Below, piece by piece: positions 30,620-39,672 of a DNA stretch of 48,598 nucleotides. Position 1 is the stretch's first letter; each line of letters starts with the position of its first letter. The notes under the pieces were generated by a model, which saw nothing but the letters and a program-made list of their open reading frames with translations, ran no database searches and was not told the DNA's origin. The DNA is from an uncultured Pelagibacteraceae bacterium (lineage in GTDB: Bacteria; Pseudomonadota; Alphaproteobacteria; Pelagibacterales; Pelagibacteraceae), in contig CABZKL010000005.1 in NCBI GenBank assembly GCA_902526405.1, forward strand, positions 1-48,598. Reading direction: 5' to 3'. The translations under genes were made by a program, and so were the position numbers.

Positions 30620-31375
30620 CCAAATTCTCTTCATACTGAAATAAACAAGAATTGTTAAAATTATCAAATATACAATAGCTTTAAAGCCCATTTGATGTCT
30701 GGCCTCTAGGCTTGGTTCTGCTGCCCACATTAAGAAAGTAGTCACATCTTTTGACATTTGCTCAACACTTGCATTTGTTCCGTCTGAATATTCAATAATC
30801 CCATCTGAGAGAGGTGCCGACATTTTAATTTTGTTACCATACATATATTTATTGTAATGAACACCATCATCTAAGACCATTCCACTTGGAGCTTCTTCAT
30901 AACCTTGCAATAAAGAATATATATAATCTACTCCCCCTCCTCTGGCTTTTACTAATACCGACATATCTGGGGGGTATGCACCACCATTAGCTGCCTCAGC
31001 TGCTTTAACATTTTCGTAAGGCATCACAAATTTATCAGATAGTTTTCCTGGTCGTTGAAACATTTCACCGTCAGCATTTGGTCCATCTGTTACCTCAAAT
31101 GAGGCGGCAATTGCTTTGGCCTGAGCCACTGAAAACTCTGGCCCACCTTTTTCAGATAAATTTCTATAACTCAAATATTTCATTGAATGGCAAGCTGCAC
31201 ATACTTCAGTATAGACTTGATAACCTCTTTGGAGTGAGGCTCTATCAAATTTTCCGAATAGACCTTTAAAGGTCCAGTCAGTTTTTAAGTACTCAACTTT
31301 TTCTGCGGAAATTACATTAGCATTGGGTAGGCAAAACAATATTATTATTGAAAATATTTTAAGAATGTTTCTCAC
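30596..31375 (-). CDS. petC: Cytochrome c1 of the bc1 complex
   Basis: Haem c subunit that carries electrons from the Rieske protein to soluble cytochrome c. It has a signal peptide (MRNILKIFSIIILFCLPNANVISA), the haem site VCAACHSM (CxxCH), the axial Met region (PLSDGIIEY and MPYENVKAAEAANGGAYPPD) and a C-terminal membrane anchor (AIVYLIILTILVYFSMKRIW). The start codon is GTG at 31375, sharing its G with the TAG stop of petB (TAGTG), so translation is coupled. It is the last gene of the petABC operon, and its end overlaps ychF by 24 bp. Confidence 0.96.
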   Translation of the reverse strand: MRNILKIFSIIILFCLPNANVISAEKVEYLKTDWTFKGLFGKFDRASLQRGYQVYTEVCAACHSMKYLSYRNLSEKGGPEFSVAQAKAIAASFEVTDGPNADGEMFQRPGKLSDKFVMPYENVKAAEAANGGAYPPDMSVLVKARGGGVDYIYSLLQGYEEAPSGMVLDDGVHYNKYMYGNKIKMSAPLSDGIIEYSDGTNASVEQMSKDVTTFLMWAAEPSLEARHQMGFKAIVYLIILTILVYFSMKRIWSRVKSEV

Positions 31376-32637
31376 TACTCTATTTTACTTTCATTTTTTT
31401 TAGCCATCGCCATATTGGGCGATCCTCCCAGTACGGGTTCCGTAATACTTAATGGTAAAGGTATAGTCCTCTCCTTTAAACCTAGCACTGGTAAAATAAC
31501 TAAAAAATGAAGGAAATAATAAGCTGTTGCAACTCTTGCAATCAATAAGTATAGCCCTTCAGCAGGCATTGCGCCGACATAACCTAGTATCAAGACGTCA
31601 GCTACTAATATCCAATAAAATTGCTTATAGAGTGGTCTAAATACTGCAGACCTTATTTTTGAAGTATCTAGCCAAGGTAAAACAGCTAAGATTAAAATCG
31701 CAGACAACATAGCCACAACTCCAAGCAACTTATCAGGAACAGATCTTAAAATTGCATAAAAAGGTAATAGATACCATTCTGGCACAATGTGTGCTGGTGT
31801 TACTAAAGGATTAGCTTCTATATAATTATCGGCATGTCCTAAAATATTAGGCGCGTAGAATACAAAAAAGGCAAATACAATCATAAACATTAATAATGCA
31901 AATCCATCTTTAATAACTATGTAAGGATGAAATGGAACGGTATCTTTTGATGGTTTTTTAACATCAATTCCAACAGGATTATTGTTACCAGGAACATGTA
32001 ATGCCCAGATGTGTAAAACTACTAATCCTAAAATTAAAAAAGGTATCAAATAGTGTAAAGTAAAAAATCTAGTTAAAGTTGGGTTATCTACAGAATATCC
32101 TCCCCACAACCAAGTCACAACACCCTCTCCAACAAATGGAATCGCACTAAATAAATTTGTAATTACAGTCGCTCCCCAAAAACTCATTTGTCCCCATGGT
32201 AAAACATAACCCATGAAAGCAGCCGCCATCATCAATAAGTAAATAATTATTCCTATAATCCAAATTATTTCTCTTGGAGATTTATATGATCCATAAAACA
32301 AAGATCTAAAAATATGAATGTAAACTGCTAAGAAAAACATAGAAGCACCATTTGCATGAATATATCTAATTAACCAACCATAGTTTACGTCTCTCATAAT
32401 ATGTTCAACACTTTCAAATGCCATATCTGCATGAGCGATATAATGCATCGCCAAAACTAAGCCTGTAACAATTTGAGTAATAAGGCAAAATGTTAAAATT
32501 CCACCAAATGTCCACCAATAGTTCAGATTTTTTGGAGTTGGATAATCAGTCAAATGATTTGCTAAAGTAAGTAATGGCAATCTATCATTAAACCATTTAC
32601 CTGCTTTTGATTTTGGTGTGTATTCGTGATCACTCAT
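31375..32637 (-). CDS. petB: Cytochrome b of the bc1 complex
   Basis: Membrane subunit with both haem b groups and both quinone sites. The 420-residue protein has about eight helices. Haem-ligand His pairs are in [11 protein letters not shown] (variant near [12 protein letters not shown]) and [11 protein letters not shown] on one side, and [13 protein letters not shown] and [12 protein letters not shown] on the other. The Qo motif PEWY is in [19 protein letters not shown], and [16 protein letters not shown] is the conserved ubiquinol-site segment. The petA-petB gap is 5 bp and petB overlaps petC (TAGTG). Confidence 0.97.
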   Translation of the reverse strand: MSDHEYTPKSKAGKWFNDRLPLLTLANHLTDYPTPKNLNYWWTFGGILTFCLITQIVTGLVLAMHYIAHADMAFESVEHIMRDVNYGWLIRYIHANGASMFFLAVYIHIFRSLFYGSYKSPREIIWIIGIIIYLLMMAAAFMGYVLPWGQMSFWGATVITNLFSAIPFVGEGVVTWLWGGYSVDNPTLTRFFTLHYLIPFLILGLVVLHIWALHVPGNNNPVGIDVKKPSKDTVPFHPYIVIKDGFALLMFMIVFAFFVFYAPNILGHADNYIEANPLVTPAHIVPEWYLLPFYAILRSVPDKLLGVVAMLSAILILAVLPWLDTSKIRSAVFRPLYKQFYWILVADVLILGYVGAMPAEGLYLLIARVATAYYFLHFLVILPVLGLKERTIPLPLSITEPVLGGSPNMAMAKKNESKIE

Positions 32638-32642
32638 ATATT

Positions 32643-33152
32643 TTATCCAATTTTGATTGTGTTAGAATTCACAAATTCATACTTTGGAACTTCCATGTTC
32701 CATGGCGCTGGGCCTTTTCTAATTCTTCCAGAGGTATCATAATGTGAACCATGACAAGGACAAAACCATCCATCATAGTCTCCTTTATCATTTAAAGGCA
32801 CACATCCTAGATGAGTACATACACCTAACATCACTAACCATTCAGGATTTTTTGCTCTATCTTCATCTTTTTCAGGGTGAATCAAATCTTCCATTTTTAC
32901 AGACCTTGCTACATCTATTTCCTCTTGAGTTCGTCTTCTTATGAAAACTGGTTTTCCTCTCCATAAAACAGTAATTGTATTACCTGGTTTCAAAGAACTA
33001 ACATCAACCTCAGTGCTAGCTAAAGCCTTAACAGATGCATCGGGATTCATTTGATCTACCAAAGGCCACACGACAGCAGCGGCTCCAACTGCTCCAACAG
33101 CATAAGTGGCTGTAAATAAGAAATCTCTTCTTTCTGGTTTTTTGTCTGACAC
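32643..33152 (-). CDS. petA: Rieske iron-sulfur subunit of the bc1 complex
   Basis: Carries the 2Fe-2S cluster that accepts the first electron from ubiquinol. Cluster ligands are in CTHLGCVPL and CPCHGSHYD (two Cys, two His, plus the disulfide pair). The N-terminus has the twin-arginine pattern ERRDFLF followed by a hydrophobic anchor of about 20 residues ([15 protein letters not shown]), so export is via Tat and the anchor is not removed. The length of 169 aa is normal. It is the first gene of the leftward petA-petB-petC operon; the opposite neighbour is trmL across 91 bp. Confidence 0.97.
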   Translation of the reverse strand: MSDKKPERRDFLFTATYAVGAVGAAAVVWPLVDQMNPDASVKALASTEVDVSSLKPGNTITVLWRGKPVFIRRRTQEEIDVARSVKMEDLIHPEKDEDRAKNPEWLVMLGVCTHLGCVPLNDKGDYDGWFCPCHGSHYDTSGRIRKGPAPWNMEVPKYEFVNSNTIKIG

Positions 33153-33243
33153 GATTAGTAACTGTTTATATTGCCTGTTTTGATTTAAATTACTTATTAT
33201 ACGAATTCATATAATATAAAATATTAATTTTACTACTGATAGA
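33153..33243. promoter_or_regulatory. Divergent petA / trmL promoter region
   Basis: This 91-bp AT-rich spacer must drive both the bc1 operon (leftward) and trmL-hemF-greA (rightward). TATAAT is present on the plus strand at 33210-33215 and on the minus strand at 33201-33196. These are good -10 candidates about 30 bp before each gene, but neither has a clear -35 at 16-18 bp. No GANTC site, hairpin or known operator was recognised. Confidence 0.35.
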
Positions 33244-33717
33244 ATGACACAGAATTCAACCATTTCGGGGCCAAAAATTGCATTATATGAGCCGGATATT
33301 CCACAAAATACAGCAGCAATTATTAGAACTTGTGCCTGTTTAGGTGCAAAACTAGAAATTATTGAGCCATGTGGTTTTCTACTGTCTGACAAACGTTTTA
33401 AGAGAGTTGTCATGGACTACATGGATCTTGAACAGATCGAATTTTATCAAAGCTCTGAGAAATTTTTTGAGAAAAAGCAGAATCAGAGAATTGTTTTAAT
33501 GACAACTAAGGGATCCATATCTTATACTAAATATAAGTTTAAATCGGATGATACAATTTTGTTTGGTCGTGAAAGTGCGGGTGTTCCTGAAAAGGTTCAC
33601 AAACTAATCAAAGATAGATTAAAGATCCCAATGAATGATAAAGTAAGATCACTAAATATTGCTTCATCTGTTGCTATAGTGTTGGCAGAAAGTTTAAGAC
33701 AAATTAAATTAATTTAA
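33244..33717 (+). CDS. trmL: tRNA (cytidine(34)-2'-O)-methyltransferase TrmL
   Basis: SPOUT-class enzyme that methylates the wobble ribose of tRNA-Leu isoacceptors. The family pattern includes ALYEPDIPQNTAAIIRTCAC, GFLLSDKRFKRVVMDYMD, ILFGRESAGVPEKV and IPMNDKVRSLNIASSVAIVL, which forms the SAM-binding knot. It is 157 aa, the usual length. Its stop abuts the hemF ATG with no gap, and greA follows 3 bp after hemF, so these three genes probably share one transcript. Confidence 0.95.
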   Translation: MTQNSTISGPKIALYEPDIPQNTAAIIRTCACLGAKLEIIEPCGFLLSDKRFKRVVMDYMDLEQIEFYQSSEKFFEKKQNQRIVLMTTKGSISYTKYKFKSDDTILFGRESAGVPEKVHKLIKDRLKIPMNDKVRSLNIASSVAIVLAESLRQIKLI

Positions 33718-34545
33718 ATGGACATAGATATTAAAAAAGATCTAGCAAGTAATTGGTTTAAACTATTACAAAATGCAATTTGTGATGACATTATGAAACT
33801 TGAGAGGAACAAATTTAAATTTAAATCTACTTCTTGGAAAAGAAATACTAAAAAAGATGAAGGAGGTGGAGAATACAGAATTCTTAGTAATGGAAAAATA
33901 TTTGAAAAAGTGGGTGTAAATTACTCAAAAGTATATGGAAAATTTCCTAAAAAATTTCAAAAAAATATTTTAGGTGCTGAAAAAGATCCAAGTTTTTGGG
34001 CATCAGGAGTATCTGTTGTAATGCATATGCAAAATCCTCATATACCAGCAATGCATTTTAATACGAGGTTCATTTGTACAAAAAAGAATTGGTTTGGAGG
34101 TGGTATGGATGTAACGCCAGCTATCAAAGATGTAAATGAAAAAAATAATTTTCATAAAAAACTAAAACTTATGTGTGACCAACATGACAAAAAATATTAT
34201 GTCAAATACAAAAAATGGTGCGATGAATATTTTTACTTACCACATAGAGGTGAGTCAAGAGGAATTGGAGGTATTTTTTTTGATTATAAAAAAGATAACT
34301 TTGAAAAAGATTTTAAATTTGTAAGAGATGTGGGTGTAACATTTCAAATGTTATTTAATAATATTATAAAAAAAAAAAATTCAAAAAAATGGACTTTAAA
34401 AGAAAAGGAGAAGCAGTATATAAAGAGAGGTCGTTATGCAGAATTTAACTTACTGTATGACAGAGGAACAAAATTTGGACTTCAAACTGGTGGTAATGTA
34501 GAGGGAATACTAATGTCCTTACCTCCAATTGCAAAATGGAAATAA
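33718..34545 (+). CDS. hemF: Oxygen-dependent coproporphyrinogen III oxidase
   Basis: Aerobic haem enzyme that oxidatively decarboxylates coproporphyrinogen III. The family is recognised by GGGEYRILSNGKIFEKVGVN (near residue 47), MHFNTRFI, WFGGGMDVTPA, FYLPHRGESRGIGGIFFD, and the C-terminal RYAEFNLLYDRGTKFGLQTG. At 275 aa it is somewhat shorter than the typical 300, in line with the compact genome. It starts immediately after the trmL stop and supplies haem needed by the bc1 genes on the other side of the divergent promoter. Confidence 0.96.
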   Translation: MDIDIKKDLASNWFKLLQNAICDDIMKLERNKFKFKSTSWKRNTKKDEGGGEYRILSNGKIFEKVGVNYSKVYGKFPKKFQKNILGAEKDPSFWASGVSVVMHMQNPHIPAMHFNTRFICTKKNWFGGGMDVTPAIKDVNEKNNFHKKLKLMCDQHDKKYYVKYKKWCDEYFYLPHRGESRGIGGIFFDYKKDNFEKDFKFVRDVGVTFQMLFNNIIKKKNSKKWTLKEKEKQYIKRGRYAEFNLLYDRGTKFGLQTGGNVEGILMSLPPIAKWK

Positions 34546-34548
34546 ATA

Positions 34549-35025
34549 ATGGATAAAGAACCAATTACACTGAATGGTCTCAATAAATTAAAAGAAGAAT
34601 TAATTTATTTAAAAGAAAAAAAAAGACCTCAAATAGTAGCTGCAATTGCTGAAGCTAGATCTCACGGAGATCTAAAAGAAAATGCTGAGTATCATGCTGC
34701 AAAAGAGGAACAATCACATAGTGAAGGAAGAATAACAGAAATTAATGACATAATTGCAAGAGCAAATGTAATTGATGTAACTAAATTAAATAATGACGGT
34801 AAAGTAATTTTTGGTTCTACTGTTTATCTTGAAGATTTAGATACTGGAGAAAAAATAAATTATAAAATTGTTGGTAAAGATGAGGCTGATTTAAAACAAA
34901 AATTAATTTTTTTTCAATCTCCTATAAGTAAGGGTTTAATTGGAAAAAATAAAAACGATTTAGTTGAAATTACTACCCCATCAGGAATGAAAAATTTTGA
35001 GATTAAAGACGTAAAATATATTTAA
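34549..35025 (+). CDS. greA: Transcription elongation factor GreA
   Basis: Rescues backtracked RNA polymerase by stimulating transcript cleavage. The N-terminal coiled coil (about residues 5-75) carries the acidic tip in EARSHGDLKENAEYHAAKEE, and the C-terminal FKBP-like domain has VIFGSTVYLEDLDTGE and SPISKGLIGKNKNDLVEI. It is 158 aa, standard for the family. It starts 3 bp after hemF. Its last 4 bp overlap the convergent cca gene. Confidence 0.97.
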   Translation: MDKEPITLNGLNKLKEELIYLKEKKRPQIVAAIAEARSHGDLKENAEYHAAKEEQSHSEGRITEINDIIARANVIDVTKLNNDGKVIFGSTVYLEDLDTGEKINYKIVGKDEADLKQKLIFFQSPISKGLIGKNKNDLVEITTPSGMKNFEIKDVKYI

Positions 35026-36296
35026 CCTTTAGCAATTTTTTGAACTTGTTTATCTGAGATTTGAAAACCGTTTTGAACCCAAATTTCTTCTATCATTTTC
35101 AATTTGTTTCCTAAAACCTTACCTTCAGGGATATTATACTTTGACATAAGAATATTTGCTCCAACAGGTAAGGTTGGCAAAGTTTTGTCATTATAATAAT
35201 CGAGTAATTTAAATAGTTTTTTTTTTAATTTTTTGGAAATAAATAACTTAAAATTAATAATATCAGTTACAGCTTGCCTTCCATTAAAATAAAAAATTTT
35301 ATTTAAATTTTTTACTGTAAAATAATTGATATTTACTTTTTGCTTATAAAAATTATCAACAAATTTTATTCTTTTTTGATCTTTGTTAGAAATTTTAAAT
35401 TTATATAAAAAATAATCTGCATTATCAGTTCCATCAATAATTAATAATGAAATCAATAAAATAAAATCAATTTTAGACAAATTTCTCTGTGCATATGCAT
35501 TTAACTTTTTAAAATTTTGAAGATTTTTTAATTGAGGGAAAATTATCTCTATTAATTCTAGGCTTTCTTTATCCTTAAATAATTTAACAAACCTAACTGA
35601 TTTTGTTAATTTTTTAAATTCGTCCAGTAATCTTTCAGAAGAAAGTTTTGAAATTCCTGTTATATTTCTTTTAATAGTTCTAACAATTTTAAGTTCATGT
35701 TTGTTATTAGAATAATTTAAAAAGAAACGTAGGTATCTTAATATCCTTAAGTAATCCTCTTGAATTCTTTCCTCTGGATTTCCTATAAATTTTACAGTTC
35801 CGTTTTCTAAATCTTTTTTACCATTATGTGGATCAAACAAATTTCCGTCTTTATCCGAGTAAATTGCATTAATAGAAAAATCTCTACGATTTGAATCATC
35901 CTTCCAGTCTAACGAAAATTCAACTTTAGCATGCCTTCCATCTGTTGAAACATCTTTTCTAAGAGTAGTTATTTCATATTTTTGATCACTTATAATTGCA
36001 GTGATTGTCCCATGGTCTACTCCTGTTTCATAAAAGTTAATATTATTTTTTTTGAGAGCATTACAAACTTCTGTGGGTGTTAAGTTTGTAGCTAAGTCAA
36101 TATCATCAACTTCTTCATTTTTTATAATCTTGCGAATACATCCACCAACATATCTAACTTCACTCGTTTCGTTAAAATTATTTATTGCTTCAAATACTTT
36201 GTAGGCTGGAGTTTTCTGGGTAATTTTTTTTATGTTTTGACTTATGTAATCAAGATTTCTTGATCTGAAAAATATTTTATCTAATAATTTATCCAT
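35022..36296 (-). CDS. cca: tRNA nucleotidyltransferase / poly(A) polymerase family protein
   Basis: Class II nucleotidyltransferase that repairs or adds 3' CCA on tRNA (or adds poly(A)). The catalytic head is visible in RYVGGCIRKIIKNEEVDDID with the DxD carboxylates, GVDHGTITAII, RKDVSTDGRHAKVEF, and RRDFSINAIYSD, followed by YLRILRYLRFFLNYS and an arm domain. The C-terminal half is very lysine- and asparagine-rich. The length of 424 aa is normal for alphaproteobacterial members. It is next to a tRNA-Gln gene that already encodes its CCA, so its role here would be repair; CCA versus poly(A) activity cannot be told from the sequence. Confidence 0.9.
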   Translation of the reverse strand: MDKLLDKIFFRSRNLDYISQNIKKITQKTPAYKVFEAINNFNETSEVRYVGGCIRKIIKNEEVDDIDLATNLTPTEVCNALKKNNINFYETGVDHGTITAIISDQKYEITTLRKDVSTDGRHAKVEFSLDWKDDSNRRDFSINAIYSDKDGNLFDPHNGKKDLENGTVKFIGNPEERIQEDYLRILRYLRFFLNYSNNKHELKIVRTIKRNITGISKLSSERLLDEFKKLTKSVRFVKLFKDKESLELIEIIFPQLKNLQNFKKLNAYAQRNLSKIDFILLISLLIIDGTDNADYFLYKFKISNKDQKRIKFVDNFYKQKVNINYFTVKNLNKIFYFNGRQAVTDIINFKLFISKKLKKKLFKLLDYYNDKTLPTLPVGANILMSKYNIPEGKVLGNKLKMIEEIWVQNGFQISDKQVQKIAKG

Positions 36297-36299
36297 ATA

Positions 36300-36373
36300 T
36301 GGCTGGGGCGCTAGGATTCGAACCTAGGATGCCGGTACCAAAAACCAGTGCCTTACCGCTTGGCTACGCCCCA
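36300..36373 (-). tRNA. tRNA-Gln (anticodon UUG)
   Basis: A complete cloverleaf on the minus strand, 74 nt including an encoded 3' CCA. The acceptor stem is TGGGGCG paired with CGCCCCA, the D arm contains AGCGGTAAGGC, the anticodon stem CTGGT pairs with ACCGG around the loop TTTTGGT (anticodon TTG), and the T arm is CTAGG with loop TTCGAAT. The sequence closely follows bacterial tRNA-Gln. It lies 3 bp beyond the cca start on one side and 33 bp from the ispE stop on the other. Confidence 0.97.
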
Positions 36374-36406
36374 ATATTGTTTTCATATAGCACAAAAAAT
36401 CAGAAT

Positions 36407-37252
36407 TTATATAGTTTTTGATACATTGCACCAATAATTTTTAAATTTTCTTTTAAACTGTATCTTTGCCAATTTACAATCTTTTGGGTATTGATAATAA
36501 GCACAAATAACTGATCCTGAACCAGTCATCCTAACAAATAAGGGGCTATTAAGGTTTTTCAAAAATAACTTTATGTTTTTTAGTCGCGGGTATTTTAAAA
36601 AAGCTATTTTCTCAAGAGCATTAACTTGATGAATTAAATAGTTTGAACTGAACATTTGTTTTTTTGGAGAATTAAGGTTTGGTTTAGTGAACTTTCTTAC
36701 TCCAGAGTATATTTTTTTTGTAGAACATCCAAAGTTGGGTTTAACCAACAAAGTATTATATTTAGGGCACTTTGTGAATTTTTTAATTTGATTATTTGAT
36801 TTCAAGATAGAACTAGAAAAATTTATTCCTAATATCACATCATATCCAATTGAATTACATAGTTTTTCTATCTTTATTTTTGTGAGTTTTATAATTTTTT
36901 TTTTTATAAAAAAATTTAATATCGCTGCTGCATTCATGGACCCACCACCAAGTCCAGCCTCTTGTGGGATATTTTTTTTAATACTTATTTTAAATTTTTT
37001 ATTTTTTAATAAATTAGATCTATCGAGTAAATCTAGTAACTTTTGAACTGTGTTTTCTCTTTTTATATTCTTTGAAAATTTTCCATAAAAAGAAATTTTG
37101 TGATTATTGGACTTTATATTTTGAATAGAGATCAAATCGTGTAAGTCAATAAATGAAATAATACTCTCAATCTTATGCATTGAGTTTCTTTTTCCAGTCA
37201 CATTTAATGCTAAATTAATTTTAGCATAAGATTTAAGATAATTATTCCTCAT
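36407..37252 (-). CDS. ispE: 4-(cytidine 5'-diphospho)-2-C-methyl-D-erythritol kinase
   Basis: GHMP kinase of the MEP isoprenoid pathway. The N-terminus has SYAKINLALNVTGKR, the ATP loop is EAGLGGGSMNAAAIL, IGYDVILGINFSSSI replaces the usual GADVPFF part, and the C-terminal MTGSGSVICAYY matches the conserved glycine-rich MSGSG motif. The length of 281 aa is normal. The gene is among the most AT-rich and lysine-rich in the window. It begins exactly where the upstream TPR gene ends. The assignment is good although the middle is diverged. Confidence 0.93.
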   Translation of the reverse strand: MRNNYLKSYAKINLALNVTGKRNSMHKIESIISFIDLHDLISIQNIKSNNHKISFYGKFSKNIKRENTVQKLLDLLDRSNLLKNKKFKISIKKNIPQEAGLGGGSMNAAAILNFFIKKKIIKLTKIKIEKLCNSIGYDVILGINFSSSILKSNNQIKKFTKCPKYNTLLVKPNFGCSTKKIYSGVRKFTKPNLNSPKKQMFSSNYLIHQVNALEKIAFLKYPRLKNIKLFLKNLNSPLFVRMTGSGSVICAYYQYPKDCKLAKIQFKRKFKNYWCNVSKTI

Positions 37253-38938
37253 TTAGGAATTTTTAAGGCCTTCAATTACTTTTATATTTATTTTATTCCT
37301 CATGCTGTCTTCAGTATCATCAAACTTTAAAACATTTTTCCAAAAATATCGTGCTTGTATTTTGCGATTTAATTTCCACAATATATCTCCGTAATGATCG
37401 TTCACTATTGGATCCTCAGGCATCAACTCCACAGCCCTTTTAAGATATTTTTCAGCCTCAATGTAATCGTTTATAAGATAATAAGCCCATCCAATTGAGT
37501 CGATTATATAAGGATCATTACTTTTTGACTCGTATGCCCTTTTCAACATTCCCATTGATTCATCAATTTTATAATCACGTTCTAGCCACGAATATGCTAA
37601 ATAATTAAGAACATAAGCATCGTCAGGATTTATTTGTAGAGAATTAAGTAAATCTTCGTCTGCTTTTTTATAATCTCCTAACCTCTCATAGCTCCCCCCT
37701 CTTCGGTAAAATAAATCTGCTTTAAGTTCAGATTGATCATCTAATGTTTCAATAATTTGAGAGTAATATTCAATTGCTTTTTCATAATTTTTTGAATTTT
37801 TATAAAAATTTGCAACATCAAATTGCATTTTTAAGTTTGGATTATCTATTTGATTAAATTTTGTAGTAATAAACTTTATTGCATTGTCATAATCTTGTTC
37901 CTCAACAATTATTTGTGCTTCTTTTTTTAATCTAAACCAATAATAAAACTCATCTTTTTTATTAAATTTTGTAATGATTTTTTTAACTTTATTAAATTCT
38001 TCATTTAAATAATAGTTTTCTGCAACCAAAGATAAATTAAACTCAAACTTTGGATTTAAATAATTTGATAAATTTAAATAAAAGTTAGATTTCTCAAAAT
38101 TATCTTGGGATGAATAAAGATTGGACACCAAAAATAAAAATTCTGAAACAACATCTTTGTGATTTTGACATGAAAAAATTTTATTAAATTCCTTAAATTT
38201 TTTATTCTCTACCCAACTTTTGCTTTGGGATAGTAAAATGGTTGAGTTCATATAATCAAATTGACTAACCACATTTTCTGCTGCATTAATTTTATTTTTA
38301 TCAATTAAATGATTAAGGTAAAAAAAGATATATCTAGAATAATCTCCTTGTTGACTATTAATTAGATTAAGAAAATAAGCTCCAGTTTTTTCATCGTTTA
38401 AATAACATCTTTGAAAAGTTTCCGCTATTAAAGACAAATTTCCAAAATTTTTTTTATTATTTAAAATTTTTTTATTTTTAAAAGTGTAGATATATTGTTT
38501 CAAAGCCTCAAAAATAACCAAGTTTATTCTATTTTGATCTTGAAATTTTAAACTTAGAGTTAAATATTCATCTGCCTCATCAAAATTATTTTTTTTTAAG
38601 CTATCAATAATCAAAATTAAATAGGCGTCGTAAAAATCTGCATTGTCTTCATTACCATTATTTTTGATAACATTAATTGCTTGTGGAATTTTATTGTCCA
38701 AAACTAATGAATTTACATACCTTTTTAAATACGAGTCATGCTTGTTAAGTAAAACTTTTGAAAGATTGAAAAATTTTAATGCTTTAGAATTATTTTGATT
38801 TTCATATGCAATAATTCCTGAAAAATAATTTGATAAATCCTTAGAATTAAAGTCATTAAAAGTAGTACTTTTAGAATATATGGGTGTCTGATAGAATAAT
38901 CCAAAAATAAATATCAATTTTATTAATTTTTTTAACAT
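37253..38938 (-). CDS. Secreted TPR-repeat protein
   Basis: A 561-residue tetratricopeptide repeat protein with an N-terminal signal sequence (MLKKLIKLIFIFGLFYQ, cleavage near YSKS), so it is periplasmic or anchored in the envelope. TPR units are clearest from residue about 375: YEKAIEYYSQIIETLD, GDYKKADEDLLNSLQINPDD, and DYIEAEKYLKRAVELMPEDP. The N-terminal half is degenerate helical repeat. Such proteins precede ispE in other alphaproteobacteria. No enzymatic domain is visible; a scaffolding role is inferred. Its start is only 11 bp from the divergent UDG gene. Confidence 0.85.
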   Translation of the reverse strand: MLKKLIKLIFIFGLFYQTPIYSKSTTFNDFNSKDLSNYFSGIIAYENQNNSKALKFFNLSKVLLNKHDSYLKRYVNSLVLDNKIPQAINVIKNNGNEDNADFYDAYLILIIDSLKKNNFDEADEYLTLSLKFQDQNRINLVIFEALKQYIYTFKNKKILNNKKNFGNLSLIAETFQRCYLNDEKTGAYFLNLINSQQGDYSRYIFFYLNHLIDKNKINAAENVVSQFDYMNSTILLSQSKSWVENKKFKEFNKIFSCQNHKDVVSEFLFLVSNLYSSQDNFEKSNFYLNLSNYLNPKFEFNLSLVAENYYLNEEFNKVKKIITKFNKKDEFYYWFRLKKEAQIIVEEQDYDNAIKFITTKFNQIDNPNLKMQFDVANFYKNSKNYEKAIEYYSQIIETLDDQSELKADLFYRRGGSYERLGDYKKADEDLLNSLQINPDDAYVLNYLAYSWLERDYKIDESMGMLKRAYESKSNDPYIIDSIGWAYYLINDYIEAEKYLKRAVELMPEDPIVNDHYGDILWKLNRKIQARYFWKNVLKFDDTEDSMRNKINIKVIEGLKNS

Positions 38939-38949
38939 TTAGACATTGT

Positions 38950-39672
38950 ATGACTAAAAAAGTAATAAATCAAAATGACAAATTTAGGGAAGAATTGATA
39001 AATACAATTGAACCAAACTTTATTTTTAATAATAAACCTATAAACAGATTTACCAACAATGGTATCGAACTTGATCATAATTTGTCAAAAAATAAGACTG
39101 AATTATTGCTAAACCTAAAAAAGCAAATCAATTCAATTGAAAATTGTAAATTGAAAGAAAATTCGAGGAATTTAATTCTTGGGGATGGAAATTTTAACAG
39201 TTCTATAATGTTAATTGGTGAAGCCCCAGGTTTAGAAGAAGACAGTAATGCTAATACTTTTATGGGCGAAGTTGGAGAGCTCCTTGATAAAATGCTGCTG
39301 GCTATCGAGATAAAACGAAAAAATATTTATTGTAGTTATTCAATAAATTTTAGACCTCCAGAAGACAGAAAACCAACATCTGTAGAGATCAAAAGATATT
39401 CTGTGTTTTTAAAAGAGCATATATCAATAATTGATCCAAAAATTGTTATTTTAATGGGTAGCACAGCTATGGAGGCTGTCACAGGAATTAATGGTAAAAT
39501 TTCAAGTGAAAGAGGAAAATGGAAAGAAGTCATACTAAATGGTCGAACCTATCCTTTAATGATAACTTTTAATCCCTCATATTTAATAAGGTTCCCAGAG
39601 AATAAGAAATACTCATGGGAAGATCTAAAAAAAATAAGACAGAAGATAAAAGACTTAAATTTAAAAGTTTAA
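38950..39672 (+). CDS. Family 4-like uracil-DNA glycosylase lacking the Fe-S cysteines
   Basis: A 240-residue uracil-DNA glycosylase of the family 4/5 type, recognised by IGEAPGLEEDSNANTFMGEVG, FRPPEDRKPT, VILMGSTAMEAV and FNPSYLIRFPENKK. Canonical family 4 enzymes bind a 4Fe-4S cluster through four cysteines. Here the N-terminal Cys pair is reduced to one Cys (NCKLKENS), and the second pair is replaced (Phe in INFRPP, Tyr in KRYSVFL). Uracil removal is the likely function, but the cluster is probably absent. The TAA overlaps the rnhB ATG by one base (TAATG). Confidence 0.85.
   Translation: MTKKVINQNDKFREELINTIEPNFIFNNKPINRFTNNGIELDHNLSKNKTELLLNLKKQINSIENCKLKENSRNLILGDGNFNSSIMLIGEAPGLEEDSNANTFMGEVGELLDKMLLAIEIKRKNIYCSYSINFRPPEDRKPTSVEIKRYSVFLKEHISIIDPKIVILMGSTAMEAVTGINGKISSERGKWKEVILNGRTYPLMITFNPSYLIRFPENKKYSWEDLKKIRQKIKDLNLKV

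Noticed and set aside
39615..39671. Upstream ATG for RNase HII at 39615
   Set aside because: The added 19 residues are basic and unlike the family and overlap the UDG gene. The conserved start (KIIAGVDEVGRG) begins right after the ATG at 39672.
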